64,000 nucleotides of DNA, taken from Granulosicoccus sp. Its GTDB lineage: Bacteria > Pseudomonadota > Gammaproteobacteria > Granulosicoccales > Granulosicoccaceae. This document shows positions 1 through 9,071 of the stretch, one piece after another. The stretch lies in assembly GCA_023301725.1 (NCBI GenBank), contig JALZUD010000076.1, forward strand, positions 17,026-81,025, read 5' to 3'. The notes beneath the pieces are model-generated. The model was not told the DNA's origin and did no database searches. It saw nothing but the letters and a program-made list of their open reading frames with translations. Numbering within the stretch: the stretch's first letter is position 1; every line of letters begins with the position of its first letter. The position numbers and the translations under genes are program-made.

Positions 1-197
1 TTGGGCATGTGCTCATGATGCTCACCATTGATCAGGCAATTATCGATGGCGCAAATACCATCGACTTACTCAAAGGCAACTACGACTATAAAAAGACCTA
101 TGCAAAACACACCAAAACAACGGTAGATGTTGAGTTTGTGAAAAGCAAGCTTGCCTTGGGCCTGCTGAAACTGGTAACAGCCATACGCGGTTGGTAG
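1..197 (+). CDS. C-terminal end of a CelD/BioF2-like GNAT acyltransferase (cut by window edge)
   Basis: The frame is open through the left edge, so only about the last 64 residues of the protein are present. The tail carries the pattern GANTIDLLKGNYDYKK, which resembles the closing signature (D-F-L-x-G-x-x-x-Y-K) of the CelD/BcsL and BioF2-like GNAT acetyltransferases. That family is often found with exopolysaccharide or cell-envelope genes. No partner is visible here because the next gene, dctP, is a transporter component 273 bp downstream. The family assignment rests on one short motif, so it is moderately secure; substrate and role cannot be said. Confidence 0.5.
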   Translation, partial: GHVLMMLTIDQAIIDGANTIDLLKGNYDYKKTYAKHTKTTVDVEFVKSKLALGLLKLVTAIRGW

Positions 198-417
198 ATT
201 CCAGCCCCACAGACGGTCATTTTTTTTGATTCTGCCTGCCAGAAGTTTGCTATCTAGAAAAATTAAGTTTGATTCCCAATTGGCAACAGTATGAACACTG
301 TGTTTAAATCGGACGGGTGTGTTCGGTTCAGCAAACAGTTCGCCAAGTGTTAGAGGGGGTATTCTCAAACCAGTCGTACTAGAGCCTGTACTTCGGATCG
401 ATACCGCAAATACCAAT

Positions 418-439
418 CGAGCTTTGTTACATAAGCTCG
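418..439. promoter_or_regulatory. Inverted repeat in the dctP leader
   Basis: Seven-base arms (418-424 and 433-439) pair perfectly around an 8-base centre. The repeat lies 31 bp before the dctP start codon. It could be an operator or a leader hairpin; no run of T follows, so it is not an obvious terminator. The rest of the 198-470 gap shows nothing I can name. Confidence 0.3.
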
Positions 440-470
440 AAAAAACAAAACCATTTAAGCGAGGATCACC

Positions 471-1502
471 ATGTACAACTGCAAAACACCCTTTGCCAAA
501 CTAGCGCTCGCAAGCGCTGTGGCATTAGCCATTTCTAGCGGCACAGCCATTGCGCAAGACACCACAAAGCTGCGCATCTCCACTCACTTCTCAGTTGAGA
601 CCTTGTCAGGAAGCCTGGCGGCTGAGTTCGTTGACGATGTCACAATGATGTCTGCCGGTGGCATCGAAATTGAAATGTTCTATGGAGGCTCGGTTGTAAA
701 AGCCACTGAAACATTCGATGCTGCAGTCACGGGCGTACTCGATTGCGATATGACAGGTGGTGCTTATCAGGTCGGCAAAAACCCAGCCTTCCAGTTCGCT
801 GGTGATCTCAATGGTGGCTATTCTGACCCGTACCAGCAGTACTCCTGGCTCTTGCACGGCAATGGCTACGAAGCACTGAACACGCTTTACAACGCTAACG
901 ACATGGAATTTGTTGGCTGGTGGATTCCAGGTCCTGAGTCACTGGTTTCAACCAAACCGATTCGTGGTGTGGATGATCTGGACGGCTGGAAATTTCGTGC
1001 CCCTCCAGGCGTTATCACCAACATCTTCGACCGACTTGGTGCATCACCTATTGTTATGGATTTCAACGAAATCTTTACCGCACTGGAAACCGGCATTATT
1101 GACGGTGCTGACGCGTCCACTATCGCTAACAATGTGGGCTTAGGACTCTACGACATTGGCGAGCACACCAACTACCCGGGTTTCCACTCAATGCCTGCTG
1201 ATCATTTAGCGTGCCGAAAAGATATGTGGGACGACATGCCAGAAGCGCATCAGCGCATCCTGACCGTTGCCATGCAGGCATTAGCGTTAAAGACCACAAC
1301 CAAGCAAGATATCGAAATGCAAAAAGCTGCAGCTGAGCTGCGTGGAAAGGGCGTCACGCTCTACACATGGCCAGAAGAGGAGATGCAAAAATATCGTGAG
1401 GCAGTAGCAGCCACTTGGGTTGAGTATGCAACAACGCCAGAATCAAAAGAGCTGCTGGCAGCTCATCTTGATTTCCTGAAAGACATTGGTGCTGTTAAGT
1501 AG
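471..1502 (+). CDS. dctP: TRAP transporter substrate-binding protein DctP
   Basis: This is the periplasmic binding protein of a tripartite ATP-independent transporter; it captures an organic acid and delivers it to the DctQM membrane pair. The 343-residue product has a clear Sec signal peptide with an AIA|Q cleavage site near residue 28. The mature protein has the DctP fold pattern, including the central segment VDDLDGWKFRAPPG with the arginine that usually binds a substrate carboxylate, followed by ETGIIDGAD. A GAGG Shine-Dalgarno precedes the ATG. It resembles the mannitol/chloroaromatic (FcbT1-like) branch more than the C4-dicarboxylate branch. Genes for both membrane subunits follow on the same strand. 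The substrate is not deducible. Confidence 0.92.
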   Translation: MYNCKTPFAKLALASAVALAISSGTAIAQDTTKLRISTHFSVETLSGSLAAEFVDDVTMMSAGGIEIEMFYGGSVVKATETFDAAVTGVLDCDMTGGAYQVGKNPAFQFAGDLNGGYSDPYQQYSWLLHGNGYEALNTLYNANDMEFVGWWIPGPESLVSTKPIRGVDDLDGWKFRAPPGVITNIFDRLGASPIVMDFNEIFTALETGIIDGADASTIANNVGLGLYDIGEHTNYPGFHSMPADHLACRKDMWDDMPEAHQRILTVAMQALALKTTTKQDIEMQKAAAELRGKGVTLYTWPEEEMQKYREAVAATWVEYATTPESKELLAAHLDFLKDIGAVK

Positions 1503-1520
1503 TTAGTTCTCTGAGCTGTT

Positions 1521-1557
1521 CACGCAAGCGATGAGGCATACGCCCAACGCTTGCGTG
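1521..1557 (+). promoter_or_regulatory. Intercistronic stem-loop between dctP and dctQ
   Basis: Perfect 10-base arms (1521-1530, 1548-1557) flank a 17-base loop, directly after the dctP stop. No T-run follows, so it probably stabilises or attenuates the dctP message rather than ending it. That would match the usual excess of binding protein over membrane subunits. Confidence 0.45.
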
Positions 1558-1639
1558 GACTTAACTTCGCTTTGATTTTCTTAAAAAATGAACAAAGCGT
1601 GTGCTTGATTGACAATTCGAATGGCACGTGGCGAGAAAA

Positions 1640-2494
1640 ATGACTAAAGAGATATCCGGCAGGTTTATTGAATGGCTTATGCCATTCGTCTTTGTACTGC
1701 TGGCAGGATGGGCTATTTGGCATACGCCAGCCTATATCGTTGACTTTGGCATACACGACTTGGAATCTCGCGTCGTTATGCAAACCGCGGAACTGCATAA
1801 ACGTAAAGATGTAACACCAAACCTACCAGGTCTGTTTGGCGGTTTGGCTGATGCTATTGATTATGCAGTGCTCGTTCTGCTCCCGCTGGTTTTTTATGCT
1901 GGAGTCAAGACGGTAGTACCTGCTCAAATGGAATTCCCTCAGCACAGCCGAGTTGACAAAATTGCCATGTTTATCGGGCGCATTGTCATGATACTGGTCA
2001 TATCAATGACATCAGTGATGCTCTACGAGGTCTTTCTGCGCTATGCCTTAGAGCGCCCCACTTTGTGGGCCAATGAGCTCACTCTTTGGATCGGTAGCTT
2101 TGTTTTCATGTTGTCGGGTATTTATGCCATGCAGCAGCGCAGCCACATCCGCATCTTCATTATTTACGATGTGCTTCCCCGGTCTATACAACATCTCTGC
2201 GATACCATCTGGGTTGCGCTTCTATGGTTTTTTACGGTCTGTCTGATATTCGGTAGTTACAAACAAATCTTCATTAACAAATTCTATAAATGGCAAACCT
2301 TTGGTACGGCGTTCGACCCGCCTATTCCGGCGACCATTCAACCTCTGATCCTTATCGCTTTCACGCTTATCAGTGTGCAAGCTTTACTCAATCTTATCGC
2401 CGACTGGAAACGGGACCCCGCAGACATAATGGAAAAAGGCCTTGTTGATGAAGAAGAGCTAAAAGCTCTGAAAAAGAGTGCGGGAGTCAACTGA
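1640..2494 (+). CDS. dctQ: TRAP transporter small permease DctQ
   Basis: Small membrane subunit of the TRAP transporter, partner of DctM. The protein has several hydrophobic segments. The conserved DctQ core (FLRYALERPTLWANELTLW, then a segment with QQRSHIR) lies in the second half. At about 285 residues it is longer than the usual 160-200, because an extra N-terminal membrane segment and linker precede the core, as in the mannitol/chloroaromatic class. ATG 1640 is chosen because a GCGAG stretch lies just upstream; GTG 1628 in the same frame is an alternative. Its stop overlaps the dctM start by one base (TGATG), so the two are probably translationally coupled. Confidence 0.88.
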   Translation: MTKEISGRFIEWLMPFVFVLLAGWAIWHTPAYIVDFGIHDLESRVVMQTAELHKRKDVTPNLPGLFGGLADAIDYAVLVLLPLVFYAGVKTVVPAQMEFPQHSRVDKIAMFIGRIVMILVISMTSVMLYEVFLRYALERPTLWANELTLWIGSFVFMLSGIYAMQQRSHIRIFIIYDVLPRSIQHLCDTIWVALLWFFTVCLIFGSYKQIFINKFYKWQTFGTAFDPPIPATIQPLILIAFTLISVQALLNLIADWKRDPADIMEKGLVDEEELKALKKSAGVN

Positions 2495-4122
2495 TGGACG
2501 TCGGCACTCTTTCAATCATTGTAATACTCGGACTACTTTTCCTTCTTGCCATCGGTATGCCACTAGGCTTTGCCTCTGCAACACTTGCAGCTGTGGTCAT
2601 GATCCTGAAGTTCGAGCCTACGCTTTTTACAGACCCGATGAGCTTTGGCGAAGGCCTGCTAAGTAGCCGCCCAGGCACTGGGCCGTTGTACATCCTGACC
2701 CAGAAGGTCTACGACCTAATGACAGAATACGTACTGCTGTCGGTACCGCTATTTATTTTTATGGCGTCACTACTGGAAAGATCAGGTGTGGCCAAGCAGA
2801 TGTACGACAGCCTGAATTTCTGGATGAGCCGCATGCGCGGTGGCATCGCGGTAGTCACCTCACTCATGGCCGTGTTGATGGCTGCCATGTCAGGCATTAT
2901 TGGTGGCGAGGTGGTGTTGTTAGGCCTTATCGCATTGCCACAAATGCTTCGACTGGGTTACAACCAGAACCTTGCCATAGGCACTATCTGCGCTTCAGGC
3001 TCTCTGGGCACCATGATCCCTCCTTCCATTGTATTAATTATTTTTGGACTTATCACCGAGACGTCCATAAAGTCGCTATTTACCGGTGCATTTTTGCCAG
3101 GCTTCATGTTGGCCAGTTTTATCATTATCTACATCATCATCCGCACACAGCTCGACCCCTCGCAAGCACCGTTGCCTGAACCTCGTGATGATGATTTACC
3201 CACTGGTGAAAAATTAAGGGCATTTTGTGCCTTCTTAGCGATTGTCGTTACCGGATTCACGGCATTGCTACTGGCAAGGCTGGCGTTTCTGACTGTCACA
3301 GGCCGCAATGTCTCAAGCGGCGATAGTTTTGAAGAACCCGCCTTAGGTATGGTGCACCATACGCCCATGCTATTAGGCATCCTAGGCGTTTGCCTACTAC
3401 TGATGTTCGTGGTTTGTGGCTGGAGAATCACCAAACTTGGCTGGCTACACGGCAAAGGACTAGTACCACCATTCACGGTCATTGGTATCGTATTGGGCTC
3501 CATTTATGGTGGTATCACTGGTATTACAGAAGCGGCCGGTATGGGCGCTTTGGCAGTCTTTTTAATTGCCTTGTTTCGCGGTGAAGCCTCAGTGGAACTG
3601 GTTTGGGTCAGTTTGATGCGAACACTTCGCTCCACTGGCACTATCATCTGGGTGACAATAGGCGCAGCCGCGCTTGCGGGTGCATACACTTTGGCGGGTG
3701 GCCCTACCTATATCGCTGATTTAATTGTTGGGGCTGAAATGCCGACTATGGCCGTGATCCTTGTCATGATGCTAATCCTGCTGTTCATGGGTGCATTCAT
3801 GGACTGGGTAGGCATCGTGCTACTGATTATTCCTGTGTTCTTACCAATTGTGCAGCGTCTACCCATAGAAGAAATTGGATTCATCGGGCAACTTGAGCCT
3901 CGGCACGTAGCCGTCTGGTTCGGCGTTCTGTTCTGCATGAACATGCAAGTGAGTTTTCTGTCACCGCCTTTCGGGCCAGCTGCTTTTTACTTAAAATCTG
4001 TAGCACCGCCACATATTTCGCTAACAGATATTTTTAGAGGCTTCCTGCCCTTTATTGGCATTCAGCTACTGGCATTGTCAGTGTTGCTAATCTGGCCTTC
4101 TATTGTGACTATTTTGTTGTAG
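2494..4122 (+). CDS. dctM: TRAP transporter large permease DctM
   Basis: Main ion-coupled channel subunit of the TRAP transporter, a multi-spanning inner-membrane protein. Typical DctM stretches are visible: the LLGLIALPQML segment, the ASGSLGTMIPPS motif, and near the end NMQVSFLSPPFGPAAFYLKS. The length of 542 residues exceeds the classical DctM (about 425) because of an insertion around residues 225-310 between the two halves. That is known in the large-subunit group that goes with long DctQ proteins. Start coupling with dctQ makes dctPQM one transcription unit. Nothing catabolic lies immediately downstream on this strand, so the substrate remains open. Confidence 0.92.
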   Translation: MDVGTLSIIVILGLLFLLAIGMPLGFASATLAAVVMILKFEPTLFTDPMSFGEGLLSSRPGTGPLYILTQKVYDLMTEYVLLSVPLFIFMASLLERSGVAKQMYDSLNFWMSRMRGGIAVVTSLMAVLMAAMSGIIGGEVVLLGLIALPQMLRLGYNQNLAIGTICASGSLGTMIPPSIVLIIFGLITETSIKSLFTGAFLPGFMLASFIIIYIIIRTQLDPSQAPLPEPRDDDLPTGEKLRAFCAFLAIVVTGFTALLLARLAFLTVTGRNVSSGDSFEEPALGMVHHTPMLLGILGVCLLLMFVVCGWRITKLGWLHGKGLVPPFTVIGIVLGSIYGGITGITEAAGMGALAVFLIALFRGEASVELVWVSLMRTLRSTGTIIWVTIGAAALAGAYTLAGGPTYIADLIVGAEMPTMAVILVMMLILLFMGAFMDWVGIVLLIIPVFLPIVQRLPIEEIGFIGQLEPRHVAVWFGVLFCMNMQVSFLSPPFGPAAFYLKSVAPPHISLTDIFRGFLPFIGIQLLALSVLLIWPSIVTILL

Positions 4123-4430
4123 TGCGTAAAGATAGTTAATCAAATACTTTGTTCATGCCCTCAGTGTTTCCTGCCACCATGCGTCAACTCAGTGGTGGAC
4201 AGGGACAGGGTTGCAACTATGAATCGGAAGATTTTTTACTTCTTGGTGCCGCTGGGCTCACCAGGCCACGATGTACGGATTTTTATTGTGTTTTGCCGGT
4301 ACATCAACAGCTACGCTATATTACTATCTGTTTTGGTTGGAAGCGCCTTACCCAATGCTTAGCTTACCCAAGTTGTTTGGCATAGAAGAAGGAGTATTGC
4401 TGTCATAAGGCACAGTTAAAGCGTTAGTGC
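4123..4430. other. Intergenic region between convergent dctM and the hydroxyacid dehydrogenase
   Basis: About 308 bp with no gene I can support. A 78-codon frame at 4149-4385 has no recognisable domain, no Shine-Dalgarno and odd composition. No clear terminator hairpin is visible. Confidence 0.6.
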
Positions 4431-5390
4431 TCAACTTGGCTCTATTACCCGAATAGGTTTACCGTTATAAAACGCCTGAAATGCATCCAGCATTTGCCCA
4501 TAAAAGACCTCGAATGTCTCATTGGTGCAATAGCCGATGTGTGGCGTTGCCAACACCTTTGGATGACTCACCAACCAATGGGTTTGTGCAGCGGGCTCAA
4601 CATCAAACACATCGGTGGCAAGCCCTGCGATCACGTTCATGTTAAGCGCGTCGCGTAGAGCATGCTGATCGATAATTTCAGCTCGCGATGTGTTAACAAG
4701 ATACCCACCTGGACCCAAGCGTTCAAGATCGCTCTTGCCAATAAAATTGTGGGTTCGAGTGGAGTGACGCAAATGAATAGATACGGTATCGGACTCAGTG
4801 AACAAGGCTTCACGGTCTACTTTCGTGACGCCTAGCTCTGAACAGCGTTCATCGCTTAAATTCTCACTCCAGGCAACTACTCGCATGCCCATGGCCTTAG
4901 CAAAACCTGCCAATTGACCGCCAAGACGACCTAAACCGAGAATTCCCAGTGTTTGATCTCGCAAGTCTCTGCCCATCATGGGCTGCCAATTGCCGCCCTG
5001 TTGCAGAGCATTGGATAGAGGCACCAGTTGTCGCGACATCGCCATGACCATCAGGAACGCTAATTCGGCAGTTGCGTGTCCGGGTGACTCTGTCCCACAC
5101 ACGATCACGCCGTTTTCCGCTGCTGCGTTTACATCAATGGCGGCGTTTTTCTTGCCACTGGTAACGATCAATTTCAACGTTGGTAATTGATCAATGACTG
5201 CTTTGGTAAATGCTGTGCGTTCTCGCATTATTCCAATGGCATCGAAACCCTGAAGATCAGCGACGAGTGCTGCTTCGGTTTCATGATGATTGTCGAAAAA
5301 ATGGAATTCGGCAAAATTTGCAGATGACCAATTAGCGAATTGATGGGCTCGACTATGATAATCATCGAGCAGGGCGATCTTAAGTTTCAA
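4431..5390 (-). CDS. D-2-hydroxyacid dehydrogenase, NAD-dependent
   Basis: Cytosolic NAD(P)-dependent oxidoreductase interconverting 2-hydroxy and 2-oxo acids (phosphoglycerate/glycerate dehydrogenase superfamily). The nucleotide-binding loop reads GILGLGRLGGQLAGFA. The catalytic Arg is seen in VNTSRAEIID, Glu in DVFDVEP and His in ATPHIGY. The start is a TTG at 5390, set by an AGGAG six bases upstream; the longer frame from 5417 has no such site. The product is about 319 residues, normal for the family. It converges on dctM. Exact substrate unknown; a relative of 3-phosphoglycerate or glyoxylate/hydroxypyruvate reductases is likely. Confidence 0.88.
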   Translation of the reverse strand: MKLKIALLDDYHSRAHQFANWSSANFAEFHFFDNHHETEAALVADLQGFDAIGIMRERTAFTKAVIDQLPTLKLIVTSGKKNAAIDVNAAAENGVIVCGTESPGHATAELAFLMVMAMSRQLVPLSNALQQGGNWQPMMGRDLRDQTLGILGLGRLGGQLAGFAKAMGMRVVAWSENLSDERCSELGVTKVDREALFTESDTVSIHLRHSTRTHNFIGKSDLERLGPGGYLVNTSRAEIIDQHALRDALNMNVIAGLATDVFDVEPAAQTHWLVSHPKVLATPHIGYCTNETFEVFYGQMLDAFQAFYNGKPIRVIEPS

Positions 5391-5506
5391 TATTTTCTCC
5401 TGTTTGCCTCCCAACAATCACAGTAGTCTAGCAAAGACGCAAAACCGGTCTTGCCAATCGATTGAATGATGTATACATTTTTATACTTAGACCTCTAGTA
5501 TCAATT

Positions 5507-5731
5507 GTAGATTTTCAACTCAATGGAAAGAGCGCTCTCATAACTGAAGCCAGCGCAGGCATCGGTCGTGGAATTGCCAAGGCACTCGCAGCTGAAGGCG
5601 TGAAAACTGTGCTTGCTGCGCGTCATCAGGAAACTCTCGATGAATTAGCCAGGGAAATCAAAGCCAAGGGCCACCCTGCTCCTATCGTTATAACCAGCGA
5701 TTTGTATGAAGATGAAGCATCGGTAAAGGTA
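5507..5731 (+). pseudogene. Remnant of a short-chain dehydrogenase/reductase gene
   Basis: About 75 codons match the N-terminus of classical SDR enzymes: LNGKSALITEASAGIGRG is the cofactor loop, with Glu where TGxxxGxG needs Gly. The A-A-R segment after the second strand is also present. There is no start codon where one is expected (GTA at 5507). The frame loses all SDR character at about 5731, immediately before a perfect palindrome, and the catalytic Tyr-Lys half is absent. This is a decayed fragment. The following stretch up to 5960 has an open frame that looks coding-like but that I cannot assign. Confidence 0.65.
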
Positions 5732-5747
5732 AGCAATAGCAGCAGTG

Positions 5748-5781
5748 CAAACAATCATCACTCGAGAGTGATGATTGTTTG
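5748..5781. repeat. Perfect long palindrome after the SDR remnant
   Basis: Arms of 15-16 bases, separated by two bases, pair perfectly. It sits where the SDR remnant breaks off and about 180 bp beyond the stop of the minus-strand VWA gene. No T-run follows on either strand, so a standard intrinsic terminator is doubtful. It may be a terminator-like hairpin or an insertion scar. Confidence 0.55.
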
Positions 5782-5960
5782 GCAATGCGCGCCAGTCTTA
5801 ATCAGATTCTTGAGGTGCCAGACAAGTCAGCCACAATGGTGGATAAGCTCTTATCTGCTGTCAGCGATGAAGGGCAAGTGTTCTCTAATGACGAATTTCA
5901 CGAACTGACCCAACCGTTCAGAACAAGCGGTTCGCCCTTTGGGAAAGGCAGTAAGGCAAC

Positions 5961-8900
5961 TCATTCCTCAATCACGATGGTCCGTGTGAACAACACGGTT
6001 TTGTATTCGCGCAACAAATACCGAAGTTCATACTCACCCGGCTCAGCTGGCATAGTCAACGATGCTGGATTGCCACGGCTGGTGCGAACCGAACTAATCC
6101 GTTTCGTGTCACCAGGTTTTGCCAAAACGATACTATCTCTCTTCGCATCTGGGCCAGTCCAACTGATTTCTATTGTTTCGGACGGCTTAGCTTCATCAGG
6201 TGCATCTAGAAAAACATCACCTTCATCCACGGTAATAAGACGAGTTGCTAAGACAGTATTACCTTGACGCAATACATAGCGTATTTCATATTCGCCCTCT
6301 TTTGCAGGCATTTGAAGTTCTAACGGCGATCCTTTGTCGGTGCGCGTTGCATTGATACTCTTTTCTTTACCCACTTCAGCTATCGCAATCGTGTCATTTT
6401 TTTCATCAGGGCCATCCCATTCAATTAAGATCGGTTCGCCCACACTCGCTTGATCTGGAGCATCAAGAAATACCTCAGCCGCAGTCACCGAAATAAGGTG
6501 AGTTGCAAGAACTGTTGTTCCTTGACTTAGTACATAACGAATCTCGTATTCACCGGGGCTGCTTGGCATTTGAATTTTCAGTGAGTTGCCGTTCTTTGTA
6601 AATATCTGAGTAATGTTCTTCTCTTCACCCACTCTAGCAATGGCAATGAAGTCGTTGCTTTCACCTAGTCCGTTCCATTCAACTAGTACCAATTCGCCCA
6701 CATGTGCTTCATCAGTGGCTGTGAGATTTACCTCTGCGGCGACAACCGTAATAGGGCGTGTAGCGATTACAGTTCTACCTTGATTCAATACGTAGCGTAT
6801 CTCATAGTCGCCAGGACTGGTTGGCATCTGAATCTTCAGAGGGTTGCCTTTATTCGTGCGGATTTCATTGATGTGCTTCTGTCCGCCGACTGGTGCGACC
6901 GTTATAAGATCGTTGTCCTCATCCGGTCCATCCCAGTCAACCGTAACTGATTCACCCACGCTGGCTATATCGACAGCTTCTAGTGATACATTGGATTCCG
7001 TTACCATTATTGGGCGCGTAGCGATAGTGGTTGTACCTTGATCGAGCACATAACGCAGTTCATATTCGCCAGCGACAGTCGGCATTTGAATCTTCAGCGG
7101 ATTGCCCATATCGGTGCGTGTTTGATTAATGTGTTTTTTACGCCCAACTTGTGCAACAACAATAAGGTCGCGTTTCTCATCAGGGCCTACCCATCGAACA
7201 ACAACCGATTCACCAACACCCGCCTCATCTGTAGCTTCCAGTGACACATTGGCTTCAGTAACTGTAATAGGGCGTGTGGCAATGGTGGTTATGCCTTGAT
7301 TCAGAACATATCGAATCTCATATTCGCCAGGCTCTGTTGGCATTTGCAGTTGAAGCGGACTACCTTTATTTGTACGAGTTTCGTTAATGTGATTAGGACT
7401 ACCTACCACCGCAACTGTGATGAGGTCACCACTCTCGTCAGGACCCTCCCACTGAACCGCGACAGACACTCCAGCAGCTGCTTGGTCAATAGCGTCTAGT
7501 GACACCTCTGCCGCTACCACTGTAATGGGGCGTGTTGCTATGACGGTAGAGTCTTGAGAAAGCACATATCGCAACTCGTATTCACCCGGCGCAGTTGGCA
7601 TTTGTATCTGCAATGGATTGCCCTTTTTCGTGCGCGTTTGGTTGATATTGTTTTCCGCCCCAACGGTTGCAACGGCGATGAAGTCATTGGTTTGATCAGG
7701 ACCAAGCCATTCGACGGTGACCGACTCGCCAGTACCAGCCTGATCAACGGCTGTTAGCGCAGCGTTGGTTGGAGTAACGGTAATGGGGCGTGTTGCTATG
7801 ACGGTAGAGTCTTGACTCAACACATACCGAAGCTCGTATTTCCCCGGCTTAGTTGGCATTTCAATACTCAGCGGGTTGCCACTATTTACACGGGTCTTAT
7901 TAATCGCTTTCGGTTCACCCGTGACAGCTACGACAACACGGTCGTAAGCTTCGTTCGGCCCTACCCATGCAACGGTGACTGATTCACCAACCATAGCTTC
8001 ATCAATAGCCTCCAGTGACACCTCTGGAGGGTTAATGGTAATTGGGCGAGTTGCCAATACTCGGTTCCCAAGATGCTGTTTATAACGCAACTCATATCTT
8101 CCGATCTTTGGTGGCATCTGTAGCGTTACCGGATTCCCATTTTTAGTGTGTGTTCGATTGATGATCTGCGGCTCACCAATTTCAGCGACAACTATTTCAT
8201 CGTGTTCTTCATTTGGGCCAGTCCAGCCGATATCGATGCTCTTGCCAACGGTGCTTTCGTCAGGTGCATCGATTGTGGCAATCAGTTGTTCTTTCTCAAT
8301 TTCTGCTGGGGCCGCTTCAACCGCTTCAACCGCCTCAACCGCCTCAACCGCCTCAATCGCTTCAACTACTTCAACTACTTCAACCACTTCAACAAGTGCT
8401 TTTGTTAGTTCAGATGCATTGCTCGCCGTTAGAAACTGACCGCCTGTGTTCTCAGCCAAACACCTTAGTTGATCTAGGTCTTTTTTCTCACCAATATCAA
8501 AACCGATAACATGGGTGGTGAAGTCAATGCCTCGATTTTCTAACTCTGTACCAACGGCGCATGGATCCAGATCGCACGTTTCGCGACCATCAGATACTAA
8601 AATTACCGTTGCTGGATTCTCTTCAACTCGGAGTTCTTCAGCCGCTAATGTAACCGCTGCCGATAAGGGCGTTCGACCTTTAGGATCTAAAGAATTCACC
8701 GCGTCAGCAATCGCACCTTTGGTGCCACTGCTTGGTGCCACCATTAATTCAATATCACTGCAATCACCTTTGACTCTGTGTCCATAAGCAATCAGTCCGA
8801 GTTCCTGATTCTCAGGCAGTGATTCAAGCAGATCGTTGATGACATCTTGAGCGACGCTGATTTTATGTCCGTCATCGATCTCCGTCCACATAGAGCCGGA

Positions 8901-9071
8901 TGCATCAAGTACCAGAATGGTTTTTCCTGTATCCGCAAAAGCACTTGCAATGAACAGCAACATACCCAGCGCTAAATAGACACCTGCTATTGATGTGCAA
9001 TTCAATCTACTTGGTATGGTCCGTCTAATTGAGACGATGCCAAGTATTGGCTTACAGGCTCTGAAGTTCAT
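5961..9071 (-). CDS. Secreted VWA-domain protein with nine tandem Ig-like repeats
   Basis: A 1036-residue protein. Residues 1-46 form a long signal or anchor ending near AFA|D. Residues 50-225 are a von Willebrand A domain with an intact metal site (DASGS at 56-60, a Thr in RTPLS near 134, SDG near 160). Residues 227-254 form a Val-Glu/Ala-Glu linker. The remainder is nine consecutive units of about 86 residues, each with GPDE-like, TRTxxGNPL, IQMP, PGEYExRYVL and ATRPITV elements, predicted beta sandwiches. The VWA part resembles the Ca-activated chloride channel/YfbK-type group. It probably acts outside the cytoplasm in binding or adhesion. The neighbours offer no functional hint. The function of the repeat unit is unknown to me. 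Confidence 0.85.
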   Translation of the reverse strand: MNFRACKPILGIVSIRRTIPSRLNCTSIAGVYLALGMLLFIASAFADTGKTILVLDASGSMWTEIDDGHKISVAQDVINDLLESLPENQELGLIAYGHRVKGDCSDIELMVAPSSGTKGAIADAVNSLDPKGRTPLSAAVTLAAEELRVEENPATVILVSDGRETCDLDPCAVGTELENRGIDFTTHVIGFDIGEKKDLDQLRCLAENTGGQFLTASNASELTKALVEVVEVVEVVEAIEAVEAVEAVEAVEAAPAEIEKEQLIATIDAPDESTVGKSIDIGWTGPNEEHDEIVVAEIGEPQIINRTHTKNGNPVTLQMPPKIGRYELRYKQHLGNRVLATRPITINPPEVSLEAIDEAMVGESVTVAWVGPNEAYDRVVVAVTGEPKAINKTRVNSGNPLSIEMPTKPGKYELRYVLSQDSTVIATRPITVTPTNAALTAVDQAGTGESVTVEWLGPDQTNDFIAVATVGAENNINQTRTKKGNPLQIQMPTAPGEYELRYVLSQDSTVIATRPITVVAAEVSLDAIDQAAAGVSVAVQWEGPDESGDLITVAVVGSPNHINETRTNKGSPLQLQMPTEPGEYEIRYVLNQGITTIATRPITVTEANVSLEATDEAGVGESVVVRWVGPDEKRDLIVVAQVGRKKHINQTRTDMGNPLKIQMPTVAGEYELRYVLDQGTTTIATRPIMVTESNVSLEAVDIASVGESVTVDWDGPDEDNDLITVAPVGGQKHINEIRTNKGNPLKIQMPTSPGDYEIRYVLNQGRTVIATRPITVVAAEVNLTATDEAHVGELVLVEWNGLGESNDFIAIARVGEEKNITQIFTKNGNSLKIQMPSSPGEYEIRYVLSQGTTVLATHLISVTAAEVFLDAPDQASVGEPILIEWDGPDEKNDTIAIAEVGKEKSINATRTDKGSPLELQMPAKEGEYEIRYVLRQGNTVLATRLITVDEGDVFLDAPDEAKPSETIEISWTGPDAKRDSIVLAKPGDTKRISSVRTSRGNPASLTMPAEPGEYELRYLLREYKTVLFTRTIVIEE
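5964..8285 (-). repeat. Nine tandem ~258-bp coding repeats
   Basis: The C-terminal 774 codons of the VWA gene divide into nine units of about 258 bp. Units 2-7 are the most alike; the first and last are the most divergent, as usual for arrays that expand by unequal crossing-over in the middle. Recurrent DNA words include those coding for ATRPITV and GEYE. Confidence 0.85.
8313..8394 (-). repeat. 9-bp tandem repeat coding for the Val-Glu linker
   Basis: About nine near-identical 9-base units (plus-strand form gcctcaacc and variants) encode the VE(V/A) linker between the VWA domain and the Ig-like array. Because the unit is a multiple of three, slippage would change linker length without a frameshift. 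Confidence 0.8.

Noticed and set aside
66..416. 116-codon minus-strand frame overlapping the acyltransferase tail
   Set aside because: It runs antisense to a frame with family motifs and has no domain.
4149..4385. 78-codon frame between dctM and the hydroxyacid dehydrogenase
   Set aside because: No Shine-Dalgarno, no domain, composition unlike neighbours.
5779..5960. Coding-like plus-strand stretch after the palindrome
   Set aside because: Its composition looks partly like a protein, but it runs antisense into the VWA gene and no family was recognised, so it is not called a gene.
5964..8285. CRISPR-like array
   Set aside because: The repeats are ~258 bp, in frame and code for protein domains; there are no short identical repeats with unique spacers.
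8146..8509. Three overlapping plus-strand frames opposite the VWA linker
   Set aside because: They are antisense images of the 9-bp coding repeat (runs of Asn-Arg-Phe, Thr-Ala-Ser or Gln-Pro) and have no start signals.
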